A DNA stretch of 64,000 bases from Cichorium intybus (Eukaryota; Streptophyta; Magnoliopsida; Asterales; Asteraceae): contig CM042013.1 in assembly GCA_023525715.1 (NCBI GenBank), positions 80,682,494 to 80,746,493 on the forward strand, given 5' to 3'. Each line of letters starts with the position of its first letter. Position 1 is the stretch's first letter. Below the pieces are notes generated by a model that was not told the origin of the DNA, did no database searches, and saw only the letters and a program-made list of their open reading frames with translations. Position numbers and translations under genes: made by a program. This document shows, piece by piece, positions 33,262-45,110 of the stretch.

Positions 33262-34759
33262 TGTAACACCCGACTTTTAAAAACAATACACCCAAAAAAT
33301 TTTGCTTTTTAAAACACAGTTTATCTTAAAAAACATACATAGGTGTATAAGTTAAAACAAAAGAGGGTACAAGTGTATCAAGGGAGTACAAAACATAATT
33401 AAAACTCCCTCCAAGCCGGGCTGCTACTTTCAACTTCTACATGCCCTAAATATCCTATCCATGGGCTATCTCCTTACCCTTACCCGGGTCATGCTCACCT
33501 GCACAGTCAACACACTGTGAGCTACAAGGCTCAATGAGTAATCATATAGACAATTTACCATGTATAGAGAAAATAAAATTTATAATTCTCAATACAATGT
33601 AATTCTTTTATCATGTGAACCATAAAGGTTTCAACGATGTATGTCAGGAAATAAGCCCAATTTCCTAGCCACAAAGGCCGTTATAACTTGGATATTAAAT
33701 CCAATCTCCTAGCCACAAAGGCCGTATAATTTGGACAATCAAGTCCAATCTCCTAGCCACAAAGGCCATATAATTTGGATAATCAAGTCCAATCTCCTAG
33801 CTACAAAGGCCGTATAATTTGGACAATCAAGTCCAATCTACTAACCACAACGGATGTATAATTTGGACAATCAAGTCCATTCTCCTAGCCACAAAGGCCT
33901 TATAGGTAAAATCACTCAAAATCATAAGGATTTAGTCAATATACATATCGCACGAGATATAGTATAGATTACTCACCTGATTTGAAGTTCTGTATAATTC
34001 TAGCTAACACAAACGGTAGATACAAAGTGATTCTTCAATACTTTCCAGCACCTACAACAGCACACATATAGCACATATGCAAAGACTTCACATCTAGACA
34101 ACTATAGTTCATAACATGAACTTTCCGCTCAGGCTTGGGGATAGAAAACCCATTTACACCCATGATTCAAGCATCAACTATTCAAAACTCCTTAGTTGCA
34201 TGTGGGTTACCAACACCACCTGTAATCAACCCTTCCCAAGCTATACAAGTCGTCAATTAGAAGCTAGAACACGAATTCTTACCTCTTATAAGCAATATCT
34301 TGAACCTTGCCCCAATTCCTAGTGTTCTTGAGCTTCAATCACACCTTAAGAGACTTCTAGGAGTTTTCTAGGGTTTGTGTACGAAAAATACCCCAAAACA
34401 CCCTTTTAAAACCGACTTAGATTTTTAGGGATCAGCGACATTAGCGGTCGCTAATCCTTATGATTAGCAGCGCTAATGGTCAGTTTTAGCACCCCATAGA
34501 ACTCAGCCTCACGTACTCAGCTTGATGGTCAGCTTGAGCTAACTTCACTTAGTTTAAACTTCATAAATAGTATCCTACTTTCAAATGAGGTAGTATTATG
34601 CAATCCAAACGTTCCCGAAACACTTTGAATCACACTCTAACTTAACCTTACATCAAATTAGATGACTAAAATACCTTTTTAAATCATTTAACTACTCAAC
34701 CAACTTTAATCACATAAAGGTTAAATGTAAATACTTACCAAAAGGTACACGATGTTACA
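33262..34759 (-). repeat. Element M 5' LTR
   Basis: Plus strand TGTAACACCCG ... GATGTTACA; 1498 bp. A 44-bp minisatellite lies at 33657-33905. Two CG-containing palindromes, ATTAGCGGTCGCTAAT (34440-34455) and ATTAGCAGCGCTAAT (34463-34477), stand 23 bp apart and, on the minus strand, lie about 28 bp upstream of a TTTTAAAAGGG TATA-like box (34401-34411). Confidence 0.82.
33657..33905. repeat. 44-bp minisatellite, about six units, in M's LTR
   Basis: Unit TCCAATCTCCTAGCCACAAA followed by GGCCGTATAATTTGGACAAT and CAAG, with point differences between units. Not CRISPR: units abut without unique spacers. Confidence 0.88.
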
Positions 34760-35194
34760 TAATATCCATAATAAAAGAGGTTGGGGAAGCAATTGAAGAC
34801 GATGTGAATGTTGAATGGAGGAAGGTGGTGGAGGTGGTGGTAGAGGTGTTGAATATGATGCGTAAGGAGGTGGGGGTGGCGGTGGCGGTGTTTATGCTAA
34901 TGGTGAGGGAATAAACACATGTTTTATTGCAGACACATCCGATTCTAAACGCTGCAGACGTGTTGATAAAGTCTAAGCAAGACCAATTAGAGAAGTATCA
35001 GGTCACAATTTTGAGTAATAGAGACATCATTTATAGAGACAGGGATTGATTGATTGCCTAAAATAGATGGTTACCGAAGATTGGGAGAAGGCTGGTTAGG
35101 ATGTATTGGGGAAGATGCATCCATACCTTCAGGGTGAAGCAAAGAATGATGAGAGTTAGAAGAGTTTGGTTTAAGTAGGTCAAGAGATTATGAC
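34760..35194 (-). pseudogene. Unidentified coding remnant, part 2 (continues from 50510-50913)
   Basis: On the minus strand the text is protein-like in shifting frames: PEGMDASSPIHPNQPSPNLR, a heptad-like STRLQRLESDVSAIKHV, then a Pro-run (PPPPPPPPYASYSTPLPPPP) near 34830-34890. It joins, across the H insertion, with acidic Ser/Thr-rich text at 50491-50800. Stops and frameshifts show decay. I do not recognise the family; C-terminal Pro-rich plus coiled-coil proteins occur in several transposon types. Confidence 0.4.
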
Positions 35195-35485
35195 TATAAA
35201 GATTGATTCGACGTGCAGAAATTAAGAACACGAAGATCCAACAAGTAAACAAGTTGTTGAATGCTTAGATATATGTGAGAGAGTTAAAAGTGATAATGAT
35301 CCGAAGGTGTAAGAACCCGAGCAATAGATACAAGCACAATACCCCTCACATTGTGAGCTTACCTACAAATAATTTATCACTATATAGGGAGTCACAATAC
35401 AAGTCACAATGATAAATACACAAGTACAAGGAGAAAATCCTAGCCACTAATCATCCAATAAATGAAGAGCCTTATGACACTAACA
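35195..35485 (-). repeat. Element H 3' LTR
   Basis: 291 bp. Aligns along its length with 50132-50504 (shared TTAGATATATGTGAGAGAGT, GTGTAAGAACCC, GTGAGCTTACCTACAAAT, ATCCAATAAATGAAGAG). The terminal TG of the plus-strand start is mutated to TA here. Confidence 0.75.
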
Positions 35486-36847
35486 ATCTCCCCTCAAAGG
35501 TCGGAATGTATGACGTGACGCAACACCAAGAATAAGAAACTAGCAGAACTGAAGCCGATAATGATGCAAGGTGTAGAAGCGAATCCTCGAACATCAATAC
35601 ATCAGTAGTCTCCATGAATGAGCCCTAGATAGTGACAAAAACAAGACTGTGTTATAGAGGACCTTCAAACCTCGAACAACCAATTGCAATCCTTAAGTTA
35701 AGCATAAGCATAGACCCGCAAGAAAACCCACTTCGGAATCGAAATCCAAATCACTTCATAAACATGAAAAACTCCCCTTCTTCGTCACATCAGACTCCAA
35801 AAAATGGGATCGTGAAGTAATCCGCTAAAGGAATAATCACTAAAAATCATCATGAAAATAAACCAAAATCTGAATTCTCAACCAAAGTCGAGAGTCAATA
35901 ACACCCAAGTCATCACATCGAATAAATGTCAAAGTATATCAAGACTAAAAATAATATCCCAACTTTAGCAAAAATCTCTCCCGGACTACGCTAAAAATCG
36001 TCGACTTTGAAAAACGACACTTCAATTTTCAAATGACCATTCCTTATTCTCCCTCTTTTAACGATCTAAAAATAGATCATAAACAATGTATATGCATGAG
36101 GATGTGTCCAACTAGGTAGAACAAATCAATACTCTCCCTTTGACTTATGCAAAATCATCAAATCTCAAATATATTCGCATTTGACTTGTAAAACATTCAT
36201 GGAACCCAAAAATAAAATATATATACTGTACATCCACATCAATTACTATTCAAATCAGAATTTTTTTAAATTTTATATTCAACGTCCGAAGTCACAAAAC
36301 CATTCGGATCCGATCTCCAAATTTGATATTTGACTTTGAAACAACCATGACCCAATAAGAATAATGTTCTTTGTAGCCTATTGAAATTAGTAACAGCCCA
36401 AAATAATTAAATTAGTCCAACTTCATTTGGCCCGAAAATAGAAATTATATATAGCCCAACTAAATGGGTCCGAAGTGTGATTAATCCCAAATCACACATA
36501 TCTGACGATAAACACTCAATGATTTCAATTTTCAGAACAAGTATAAAACCAATCAGGTAACTGGTTTATTAGTGATTTGATGAACGTATTTCTCATTCTG
36601 ATACAACCGGTTCATCCCTCATTCATAGATTTGGAATTGGTATACTGATGTCAAATCTGGAATACGTGTATAAGATTTATTTCATACATGATATATTTGT
36701 TAATTGCAATCAGATTTGTCAGGAATCAAAATCCGGGAAAATAAACAGAAAATATGGGATCTAAAATTGGAATTTTGATTCACATCGATGAAGTAAGAAC
36801 ACAAATTGAGTTGAAATCTGAGTTCTGGAATACTGATACAATCGTTA
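35486..36847 (-). other. Element H internal region, left part
   Basis: PPT next to the LTR, then AT-rich sequence without ORF. Short direct string GACTTTGAAAAACGAC and others give no protein match. It ends at the F target duplication. Confidence 0.6.
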
Positions 36848-36856
36848 AAATCAAAA
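36848..36856. repeat. 9-bp target-site duplication of F (right copy 49716-49724)
   Basis: AAATCAAAA on both sides of F. A 9-bp duplication is the Mutator-superfamily signature. Confidence 0.8.
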
Positions 36857-37189
36857 TGACAAATTGAAAAAAAATCACTACGTTTACATAAAAGTTTTAT
36901 TTTGACACTGTATTTATTCTTTTTGCAATTAAGTCACTAAGTTTTCCAAATTGTTGCAATTTTGATCATTTGACCGATCATTTTGGTTGCCAACTAACAT
37001 AGTATAGCGATGTATCAGTATTTGATAAATTTGATGATGTGGTACTTACGTTGCATGATGATGTTTTGCATTTTAGCTAAAAAAATTCTTTTATTTTTAC
37101 GTATTTCACTATTAAAATAAATAATGACCAAATTAATAAATTCACACATATATAAATTTAAACCATAATTACCAGTTTTACTAAATATA

Positions 37190-37198
37190 TATATATTT
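37190..37198. repeat. 9-bp target-site duplication of G (right copy 48632-48640)
   Basis: TATATATTT on both sides of G. It is AT-rich, so taken alone it is weaker evidence, but it coincides exactly with both GGGTAAATTT termini. Confidence 0.78.
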
Positions 37199-37809
37199 GG
37201 GTAAATTTAAAAAAAACACAAAGTTTTTAAAAAAATTCGATTTTGACACTATGCTATTTTTTTCAATTAAGTCACTAAATTTTTAATTTTTTTCAAATAA
37301 ATCACTATGTTTTCAATTTTGTTTCAATATTGACCATTTGACCGGTCAACCCGGTTTTCAGCTGACGTGGCAAGATGACGTGTCCGTCTTTGATAACGTC
37401 GCATGCTGACGTGACACCCAGGTGTCAAAATTGAAACAAAATTGAAAATATAGTGACTTAATTGAAAATTTTTAAAAACTTTATGACTTAATTGAAAATT
37501 TTTAAAAATTTAGTGACTTAACTGAAAAAAATAACAGAGTGTCAAAATTGATTTTCTTAAAACTTATTGTCTTTTTTGAGAATTTTTCAAAAACTAATTT
37601 TTAGTGTTTCAAAATTTTTAATTATACTTGTAAAATGTTCAACCAACACAAATTAATAATTAAATATTAAAAGACTGTAACACTCGTAATTTTGACTATT
37701 ATTTTAATTAGGTATATTTTACGACGTTAATTATATAAGTTATTGACTATTAAATTTTAACATACTGTAAAACAATATCCATTTGAATACTAATATTGAA
37801 TCGAAATTA

Positions 37810-40062
37810 TGTAACGCCCCGGTTTTTCTCGGTACGTTATTTATTTTAATTAATTAATTATGAGACATTATATTAATTTAATTAATTAAGGCATGATTAA
37901 TTAAAAGATTTGGGCTTATAATTATTCCCATCTTTTAATCATATAATTAAGTCCATGGGTTTATAGCCAAACTCAATTAAAGCTTAAATGGTCTTCTAGC
38001 CCAAAGGCTTTAGGGTTTAGCCCACTAATCTAATATATTAGGGTTCAAAAACCCTAATTCCTCCACTCCACACTCTCTTTCACGCCTCCCTCTCCCTCTC
38101 CTCCAACCAAGAACTTTTCTCTTGTGTTCATCCCTAACTTCAATCCTTAGTATGTTTGTAATTTTGATTGTTCTTCAATTCTATCATTTTATGTAGCATC
38201 TTATGTTGTTATTTTGATGTAGTAATCTCTCTACTTCTACCCTTTCTTTTAGATGTATGTATCTTAGTGTTAGATCTGAATACACCACCTCATTACATCA
38301 TCATTGATGTACATATGAGTGTGAGTGTATGTGAAAGATCACTACAAAACCCTAAATTGAAAATCATGATCTTAGGGTTTTGTACTTGGATTTATGATTA
38401 AGTTCTTCTAGTTTTCATATGGATAAATGAATCCCTAATGATCTCTAATCCTTTTTAGTACCACAATATTTATGGGGACTAAATAGGATGAGTTGGTACA
38501 TCCTAGAATGTATCCCAAAGAGAAAAGGGTGGATTGGCCAAGATATGTCATTAAAGGTTATGTTTCTGCTTCAATCAGATTCGGTAACCATTTTGTAAAA
38601 ATCATATCTCGAGTTCTAGAACTCAAATTAACCCCATATCAGTGCCCAAAGTTCACAAATCGAGTTAGGCAACTTTCTTAAAAGGTACCCTCGATAAAAA
38701 GGACTTTACCTATGGTCAACAATAGCTTCTCTGTTGTTGGGTCTGATCCGGGTCTGCTGTGATATGTCATTTTGTTTTTATCATTACGAGGGTTTGGGAA
38801 ATGATCCTGAGTGATTCCAAATACCCACATGTACATTACATAGTTAATTTAATATCTGGAGAAAATGGGTCGTTAATTCTCAATATAACTTGGTTATAAT
38901 GGACCCACACTCCAGGTCAATGGACAGTCACCAGCTCATGCTGATTCTGTGATTGACCAACTTGTGATTTTTATATCTAGAGCCTTGGAAACCCTTTTTA
39001 ATCGATTCCAACTCTGAGACTTGTCTTTTTGTGTCTAATGTGCCTCTGATTTTTGGTTGGGGCTAATTCCACCCACAAGTTGGGTAGAATTGGCCAACAC
39101 CACCTGACTGTCCGTCCAACGACTGCAGTGACAAGTCTTTTTGTAAAATTCATATCTCTTACATCTTTTGGAGTTATGAGGAGTTCCTTATGGTTCTGGA
39201 AACCTAAGCCATTGTAGTTTCTTGCAAAAATTATTTAATCCTATGTTTCTATTGTGCATTTTGGAGTAATTCAGTCCCGATCAGCAGGACTGTTTTAGAG
39301 TCCTTGCTGTGATTACTCCCTTCTCATTTCTTAGTTTCACAACTTCACTCTTCTAACCTTTAGTTCTATTTAGGTGAAGCCTTGAAGTTTGCACAAGATT
39401 GGTAGTCTTATATTGACTTCTATCTGTTACTCACTCACTCAAGGTGAGTTCTCTCACACCGTTGTATTAGTGTTTATGTTTGCTAGATAGCTCGTGTGTG
39501 ATTGTTTAGATATAATATTTAAAGCATGCTATGTTATTGTTATAAAATCGTACATGTGCACTGTATGTGATTGATTAATACTATGAGGGGTAGTTAGGTA
39601 AGATCACCAATGTTATACTATTTATGAGGTGCGGGGATCGGGGCCAAAGGATACGGGATTTACCCGGTGCGGCTCAAACCTACAAGTCCTCCCTATTAAT
39701 ATAAGCATTGATTTGTTCCTTGCTTATTAATGTAATTATAATTGGAATTGGATTTGAATTAGTAAATGTGAATATTGATATGATGTCTGTGTTTGAATTC
39801 ACTAAGCTTTATGCTTACGGTTCTCCCTAACATTTTCAGGTATTAAGATTAAAGAGGCTGAGGCGTGACTTGGAGCACCGGGATACCACTACTAGAAGAG
39901 TTTCCATTTTGGGACATTATTATTATTTTGCTTCCGCACATTATTATGTTTATTTCGTCATAATTTGGTTTTGTGATACTTATCTTTTGTAAACTCCTAG
40001 CTTCTTTTATAAAAGTTGTTTTAAAAAGTTCAAATATTTTGTGAAAATTTTTGGGTGTGACA
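37810..40062 (+). repeat. Element E 5' LTR
   Basis: TGTAACGCCCCGG ... TTTTTGGGTGTGACA. Contains a 77-codon ORF in both LTRs without domain. No strong TATA box (ATATATTAGGG near 38033 is possible). Contains the intron candidate 39444-39839. Confidence 0.95.
39444..39839 (+). other. Candidate intron in E's 5' LTR (396 nt; copy in 3' LTR 46745-47140)
   Basis: Donor ACTCAAG/GTGAGTTCT and acceptor TCTCCCTAACATTTTCAG/GTATT, with a CTAAC branch-like sequence and T-rich tract, fit plant introns closely. It would be a 5'-UTR intron of the genomic RNA. LTR L has a counterpart of 392 nt. Confidence 0.55.
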
Positions 40063-40065
40063 AGT

Positions 40066-40077
40066 TGGTATCAGAGC
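40066..40077 (+). promoter_or_regulatory. Element E primer binding site (tRNA-iMet)
   Basis: TGGTATCAGAGC three bases after the LTR end. Confidence 0.95.
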
Positions 40078-40624
40078 ACACGTTTGAGAGAACTAGGCAT
40101 TCTTAGGAATGTTCTAGACTCAAATTTGAGGCTCTTAAAATTTTGTTCCCCTTAAAATAATTTCTAAAAGAATTTTCTTTAAAATTTTGAAGACTAGTAG
40201 TGGAAGATCCCAGGGTGTGCCGGTCAGCCAAGTAAGCCTTGTTTCTTATACTTTTATTTTGATAGATTATTGCACCTTGAATTGTTATTAGGAGCTTTGC
40301 CTTGAATTGTTATTAGGAGCTTTGCCTTTAGACTTATCATTAGCTAGCCCTAAAATTGTTAAATGTTCACCTAGGCTAGTAATACCATGTGAGAGAGAGT
40401 TGTTTAAATAACCGGCTAGAGCGAACTGGAACATTTGAAACTAGACGCGAATGCAAGATTGGAATTTGTGTGGAAGGTAGTAGAAGGGCCCCTACTATTT
40501 GAAGCACCGATGCCGATCTCGTGTCGGGGCAAGGTTGAAAATATCCAGTGAGCTGAGTGTTCCGTCTTCATAGAAATATCTAGGACGAATAAATCCTAAT
40601 AATCTCTTTACTCTGCGAATATAG

Positions 40625-41869
40625 ATGGCTCCGGCTACTCGTCTAAATCAGACCCAAATGGAGCAAGTTAGGGAACTCATCGCTGAAGAATTTAACAATG
40701 CCTTCAACGACCTCATTCCGAATGTCACTACCGACATCAATACCCAAGTTCGTGCCCTCTTGGATGAGCGTTTCGTAGCTGTTCACGGAGGAGCTTTACC
40801 CGCGCCTCTTGTTTGCGACTCAGCCTATTACTATGAGAAGTTCTCTAAGTGCCACCCCCCTCAGTGGAATGGTGACTTGAATCCAGTAGAGGCTAAGCAC
40901 TGGATTGCCGATATTGAAAGCGCCCTCATGACTTGCGGGTGCCCAGACCAGTTCAAGGTTGTTGTTGCGATGAGCCAGCTGAGGAAGAAGGCGAATGCCT
41001 GGTGGAAGACTGTTACGACATTGTTGACTGAGGATGAGCTGAGAGCCATGACTTGGGCCCAGTTTGTGGAGAGGTTTGAGAAGCAGTATGTGCCCAAGGT
41101 GGAGCAGCAGCGGATGCTACAGCAGTTTATGACCTTTGAGCAGACTTCAGAGTGCGTGTCAGATCTGAATGCCAAGTTCCTGGAGATGATGTCTTTCTGT
41201 CCCTCATTTGCCGGAGATGAGGCATGGTTGGTTAGCAGGTATAAGGATGCCCTTCGTACGGAGATACGGGAGTTTGTGAGCATGCAGGAGTTCACAACAC
41301 TGTCAGCTGTTATGGATGCCGCTAGGAGGAGGGAGATTGAGTTACAGACCCAGCAGCACAAGAGGAAAGCGGACCACGCCCTGACCAAGACGTCCGGTGA
41401 TGCACATAAGAAGCAGAAGAACGGTGGGAAGACGAGATACGAGTATAGGCCGTCTGCAGGACAGGACGACAAGAGTCGGTTAGTGTGTTACAACTGTAAG
41501 AAGCCGGGTCATCATTGGAAGAATTGCAAGTCCTCAGTGGTGGTGGCATCACCACAGGTTCCCTCTTCGGTCCCTACCTGTTTTAACTGCAACGAGAAGG
41601 GACACAAAAAGCCTGAGTGCCCACTGTTGAAGAATAGTGGTGGAGGCGGGGGTATGAAACCCGCGGGTGCATCGTCATCTAAGGGAACTACCATGGTGAC
41701 ACGAGGACGTGTTCACCAACTGACTGCAGAGGAGCCGGCGATTACCGCGACTGTGGCGGGTAAAATCCCCTTTGCTTCATTCTCCTTCACTCTTGTATTG
41801 TTTAAATTTGACGGTAGTTTAAATATTGTTTATATGTTGTGGATCAGGCACTTATTTATTAGACTTTGA
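40625..41869 (+). CDS. gag: Element E gag (414 aa if unspliced)
   Basis: ATG at 40625 (MAPATRLNQTQMEQVRELI). Retrotransposon gag core about residues 75-215 (CHPPQWNGDLNPVEAKHWI; AWWKTV; FEKQYVP), Lys-rich linker, two CCHC knuckles (CYNCKKPGHHWKNC; CFNCNEKGHKKPEC), then TRGRVHQLTAEE. The unspliced frame runs into a hydrophobic, non-conserved tail and stops at 41867-41869. That tail is encoded by the candidate intron 41760-41847 and beyond, so the natural gag-pol form probably lacks it. In the usual family layout gag and protease are one ORF. Confidence 0.9.
   Translation: MAPATRLNQTQMEQVRELIAEEFNNAFNDLIPNVTTDINTQVRALLDERFVAVHGGALPAPLVCDSAYYYEKFSKCHPPQWNGDLNPVEAKHWIADIESALMTCGCPDQFKVVVAMSQLRKKANAWWKTVTTLLTEDELRAMTWAQFVERFEKQYVPKVEQQRMLQQFMTFEQTSECVSDLNAKFLEMMSFCPSFAGDEAWLVSRYKDALRTEIREFVSMQEFTTLSAVMDAARRREIELQTQQHKRKADHALTKTSGDAHKKQKNGGKTRYEYRPSAGQDDKSRLVCYNCKKPGHHWKNCKSSVVVASPQVPSSVPTCFNCNEKGHKKPECPLLKNSGGGGGMKPAGASSSKGTTMVTRGRVHQLTAEEPAITATVAGKIPFASFSFTLVLFKFDGSLNIVYMLWIRHLFIRL
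41760..41847 (+). other. Candidate 88-nt intron at E's gag/protease junction
   Basis: GCGG/GTAAAATC ... GTGGATCAG/GCACTT, GT-AG, T-rich, 88 nt (not a multiple of 3). Removing it moves the gag frame exactly onto the protease frame, and the joined codon falls where intronless relative M has its gag-PR transition (SGIF at about 32660). Unspliced RNA would give gag only; spliced RNA would give gag-pol. Alternatively it is a chance insertion. Confidence 0.6.
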
Positions 41870-44800
41870 GCCCGCTGTTGTCATGTTCGACAGCGGTGCT
41901 ACTCATTCTTTTGTATCTCGCACATTCATTAATCGTCTGGGTCGTAGTATCGGAAAACTGGCTCGCCCAATGGTTATCGAAGTTGCCGATAACCGTATGA
42001 TTTATGTCATCGACGTGTATCGGGGCTGTACTCTTGAATTTTCCGGGGTTGAATTCCCTATTGATCTTATTCCCATTGCGATGCGAGATCTTTGTGTTAT
42101 CGTGGGTATGGATTGGCTTGACGCGTTTGATGCAGAAATCCTCTGTCGTAAGAAACAAGTTCGCGTTCGAAACCCTAAGGGCGGAGAACTTATCATTCAG
42201 GGAGATACTCCTCGTTTGGCCATCGCTTCTTGTTCTGTTGCCAGGGTACTTAATGGAATTCCGGTTGTTTCCGACTTCAGCGTTGTTTTTCCGGAGGAAC
42301 TCCCTGGCTTGCCCCCTATTCGGCAAGTGGAGTTCCGCATTGATCTATTGCCGGGTGCGACTCCGATAGCTAAAGCTCCATATCGGTTGGCGCCACCCGA
42401 AATGAAAGAACTCCAGGAGCAACTTCAAGAGTTAAGTAGTAAGGGTTTTATACGGCCTAGCTCTTCGCCATGGGGTGCTCCCATTCTTTTTGTCAAGAAG
42501 AAGGATGGCACCCAGCGTATGTGTATCGATTATAGGGAGCTGAACAAGCGCACGATAAAGAACAGATACCCGCTACCACGTATTGACGACCTTTTTGATC
42601 AGCTGCAGGGAGCATCTTGGTTCTCCAAGATTGATTTACGGTCCGGTTACCACCAGATGCGAGTCCAAGAAGAAGACATTGAGAAGACCGCATTCCGTAC
42701 TCGCTATGGGCATTATGAGTTCGTGGTGATGCCTTTTGGGCTCACCAATGCACCCGCCGCTTTTATGGATCTCATGAATCGGGTGTGCAGCCCGATGCTT
42801 GACCACTCTGTTATTGTGTTTATTGACGACATATTAGTCTACTCTAAGACGAAGGAGGAGCATGAGCAACATCTTCGGGAAGTTTGGAGACCCTCGCGAG
42901 AGAAAAGCTTTATGCTAAGCTCTCGAAGTGTGAGTTTTGGTTAGAAGAGGTTCAGTTTTTGGGGCATGTGGTGAACAAAGAAGGTATCAAGGTCGACCAA
43001 GCCAAAGTGAAAACCATTAAGCAGTGGGAGGTTCCAAAAACGCCTTCCGAAATTCGTAGCTTTTTGGGTTTGGCTGGTTACTACCGTAGATTCATAGAAA
43101 ATTTCTCAAAGATTGCGTTACCACTTACCCGACTGACCAAGAAATCAGAGAAATTTGTGTGGGGCCCGGAACAGCAAGCGGCGTTTGATGAATTGAGATC
43201 CCGATTATGTGATGCACCAATCTTGGCCCTAATGGATGGGGTGGAGGATATAGTGGTTTATTGTGACGCATCACTTCTGGGTTTTGGTGCAGTACTGATG
43301 CAGCGAGGCAGGGTTATAGCCTACGCCTCCCGACAGCTAAAACCCCACGAGCAAAATTACCCCACTCACGACTTGGAGCTTGGAGCTGTGGTATTTGCCC
43401 TCAAGATTTGGAGACATTATCTCTATGGGGTAAAGTTTATTGTATATACCGACCATAAGATCTTGAAGTATTTGTTCGATCAGCGAGATCTGAACATGAG
43501 GCAGATTAGATGGCTGGATGTGGTGAAAGACTATGACTGCGAAATTCACTACCACCCCGGTAAAGCTAATGTGGTGGCTGATGCTCTCAGTCGTAAACCG
43601 TCTGCCGAGCCCATTCGAGCTAAGTGCCTCCGTATGACGATGGTGTCACCCTTGCTAGACCTGATCCGTGACGCTCAGAAGACGGCAACGAGCATCAAGC
43701 GGGAGAAAATTGAGAATGAACTGCCTAAAATGGAACTCGATAGTCGAGGTTTGTTGACCCGCCATGGTAGAGTTTGGGTTCCATTTACAGGAGGCAACCG
43801 TAAAACCTTAATGGAGGAAGCTCACAAGTCTAAATTCTCCATACATCCAGGTGCTACCAAAATGTATCTGGATCTTTGGGAGGGTTACTGGTGGCACGGA
43901 ATGAAGAATGATGTAGCCCGGTTTGTGGAAGAATGTATGACTTGCCGGAAGGTCAAGGCGGAGCACCAGAAACCGCATGGGAAATTGCAACCTTTGGAGA
44001 TTCCGGAATGGAAATGGGAGCATGTTACCATGGATTTTATCATTAAGCTGCCTAGGACTGCCCATGGAGCTGATACTATTTGGGTGATTGTCGACCGTCT
44101 AACTAAGAGCGCTCACTTCTTGGCCATAAAGGAGAGTTCACCTGCAAAGAAGTTGGCCGAGATCTTTGATCGTGAGATTGTCTCATTGCATGGTGTGCCC
44201 GTTTCTATTGTCTCCGACCGTGACACCCGTTTTACTTCTCGGTTTTGGCGGAAATTTCAGGAAAAGATGGGTACACGATTACACTTTAGCACAGCCTTCC
44301 ACCCGCAGACGGACGGGCAGAGTGAGAGGACGATTCAGACACTGGAAGACATGCTTCGGGCATGTGTGATCGATTTTGGGGGTAGTTGGGATGATCACTT
44401 GCATCTAGCCGAGTTCTCCTATAACAACAGTTATCACTCCAGCATTAAGATGCCCCCGTATGAAGCCTTGTATGGAAGGAAGTGTAGAACGCCTGTTTGT
44501 TGGGGCGAGGTAGGGCAGAGGGTACTTGGGAGTACCGAGATCGTGCTGCAAACTACGGAAAAGATTCAGGTGATACGAGACCATTTGGCCACGGCAAGGA
44601 GTCGTCAGAAAAGCTATGCCGACAAAAGACGCTCAGACCTTGAATTTCAGGTGGGAGACTCTGTGTTGTTAAAAGTCTCTCCCTGGAAAGGCGTAATCCG
44701 TTTCCGGAAGCGGGGAAAGCTAGGACCACGATTCATTGGACCATACAAGGTCATTGCTCGCGTTGGGGAGGTGGCCTATCGTTTAGAGTTACCTGAAGAG

Positions 44801-45100
44801 CTCAGCCTGATCCATGACACCTTCCACGTTTCTCAACTACGGAAGTGTGTCGTTGATGAGACCATAGTGGTACCATTGGAGGATATCCAGATTGATGAGC
44901 ATCTCAACTATGTTGAGCAACCAGTCGCGATTCTAGATCGGGAAACGAAGACCCTTCGGAACAAAACTATAAACTTGGTTAAGGTTCAGTGGCGACATAG
45001 ACGGGGTTCGGAATGGACGTGGGAACCGGAGGAGGAGATGAGGGCTCATTATCCGGATTTATTTGTTGGCAATGACTTCGAGGACGAAGTCCGTTCCTAG
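41848..45100 (+). pseudogene. pol: Element E pol: PR-RT-RNase H-INT-chromodomain, one frameshift
   Basis: Protease FDSGATHSFVS (about 41886-41918); RT with RMCIDYRELNKRTI, FSKIDLRSGYHQ and catalytic FIDDILVYS (about 42820-42846); frame lost by a missing base near 42880 and resumed at 42884; KCEFWLEEVQFLGHVV; RNase H (YCDASLLGFGAVLMQ, TDHKILKYL); integrase zinc finger (HPGATKMYL ... CMTCRKVK), core (MDFIIKLP, VSDRDTRFTS, PQTDGQSERTIQ); C-terminal chromodomain (VQWRHRRGSEWTWEPEEEM). Stop at 45098-45100, overlapping the PPT region. Apart from one missing base everything is open. Confidence 0.93.
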
Positions 45101-45110
45101 TGGGGGAGAT

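Larger units (their letters stand above)
29935..34759 (-). mobile_element. Element M: decayed Ty3/gypsy retrotransposon, interrupted by solo LTR L
   Basis: Minus strand: 5' LTR 34759-33262, PBS 33258-33247, remnant gag and PR 33240-32450, RT part 32445-32058, [solo LTR L], RT/RNase H part 30630-29935, then the match stops. Integrase and 3' LTR are missing. The N-terminal part of gag, the PR-RT linker and reading frames are lost. RT, PR and gag knuckle resemble those of E (Tekay/Del-like), but the LTRs differ. Confidence 0.85.

Noticed and set aside
33657..33905. Regular 44-bp repeats as a CRISPR array
   Set aside because: Units abut with no unique spacers, in a plant LTR; a minisatellite.
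38168..38401. 77-codon ORF repeated at 45469-45702
   Set aside because: Noncoding LTR sequence of E, repeated because LTRs are repeated; no domain.
42493..42693. Minus-strand ORFs under E pol and gag
   Set aside because: Antisense shadows of RT/gag codons.
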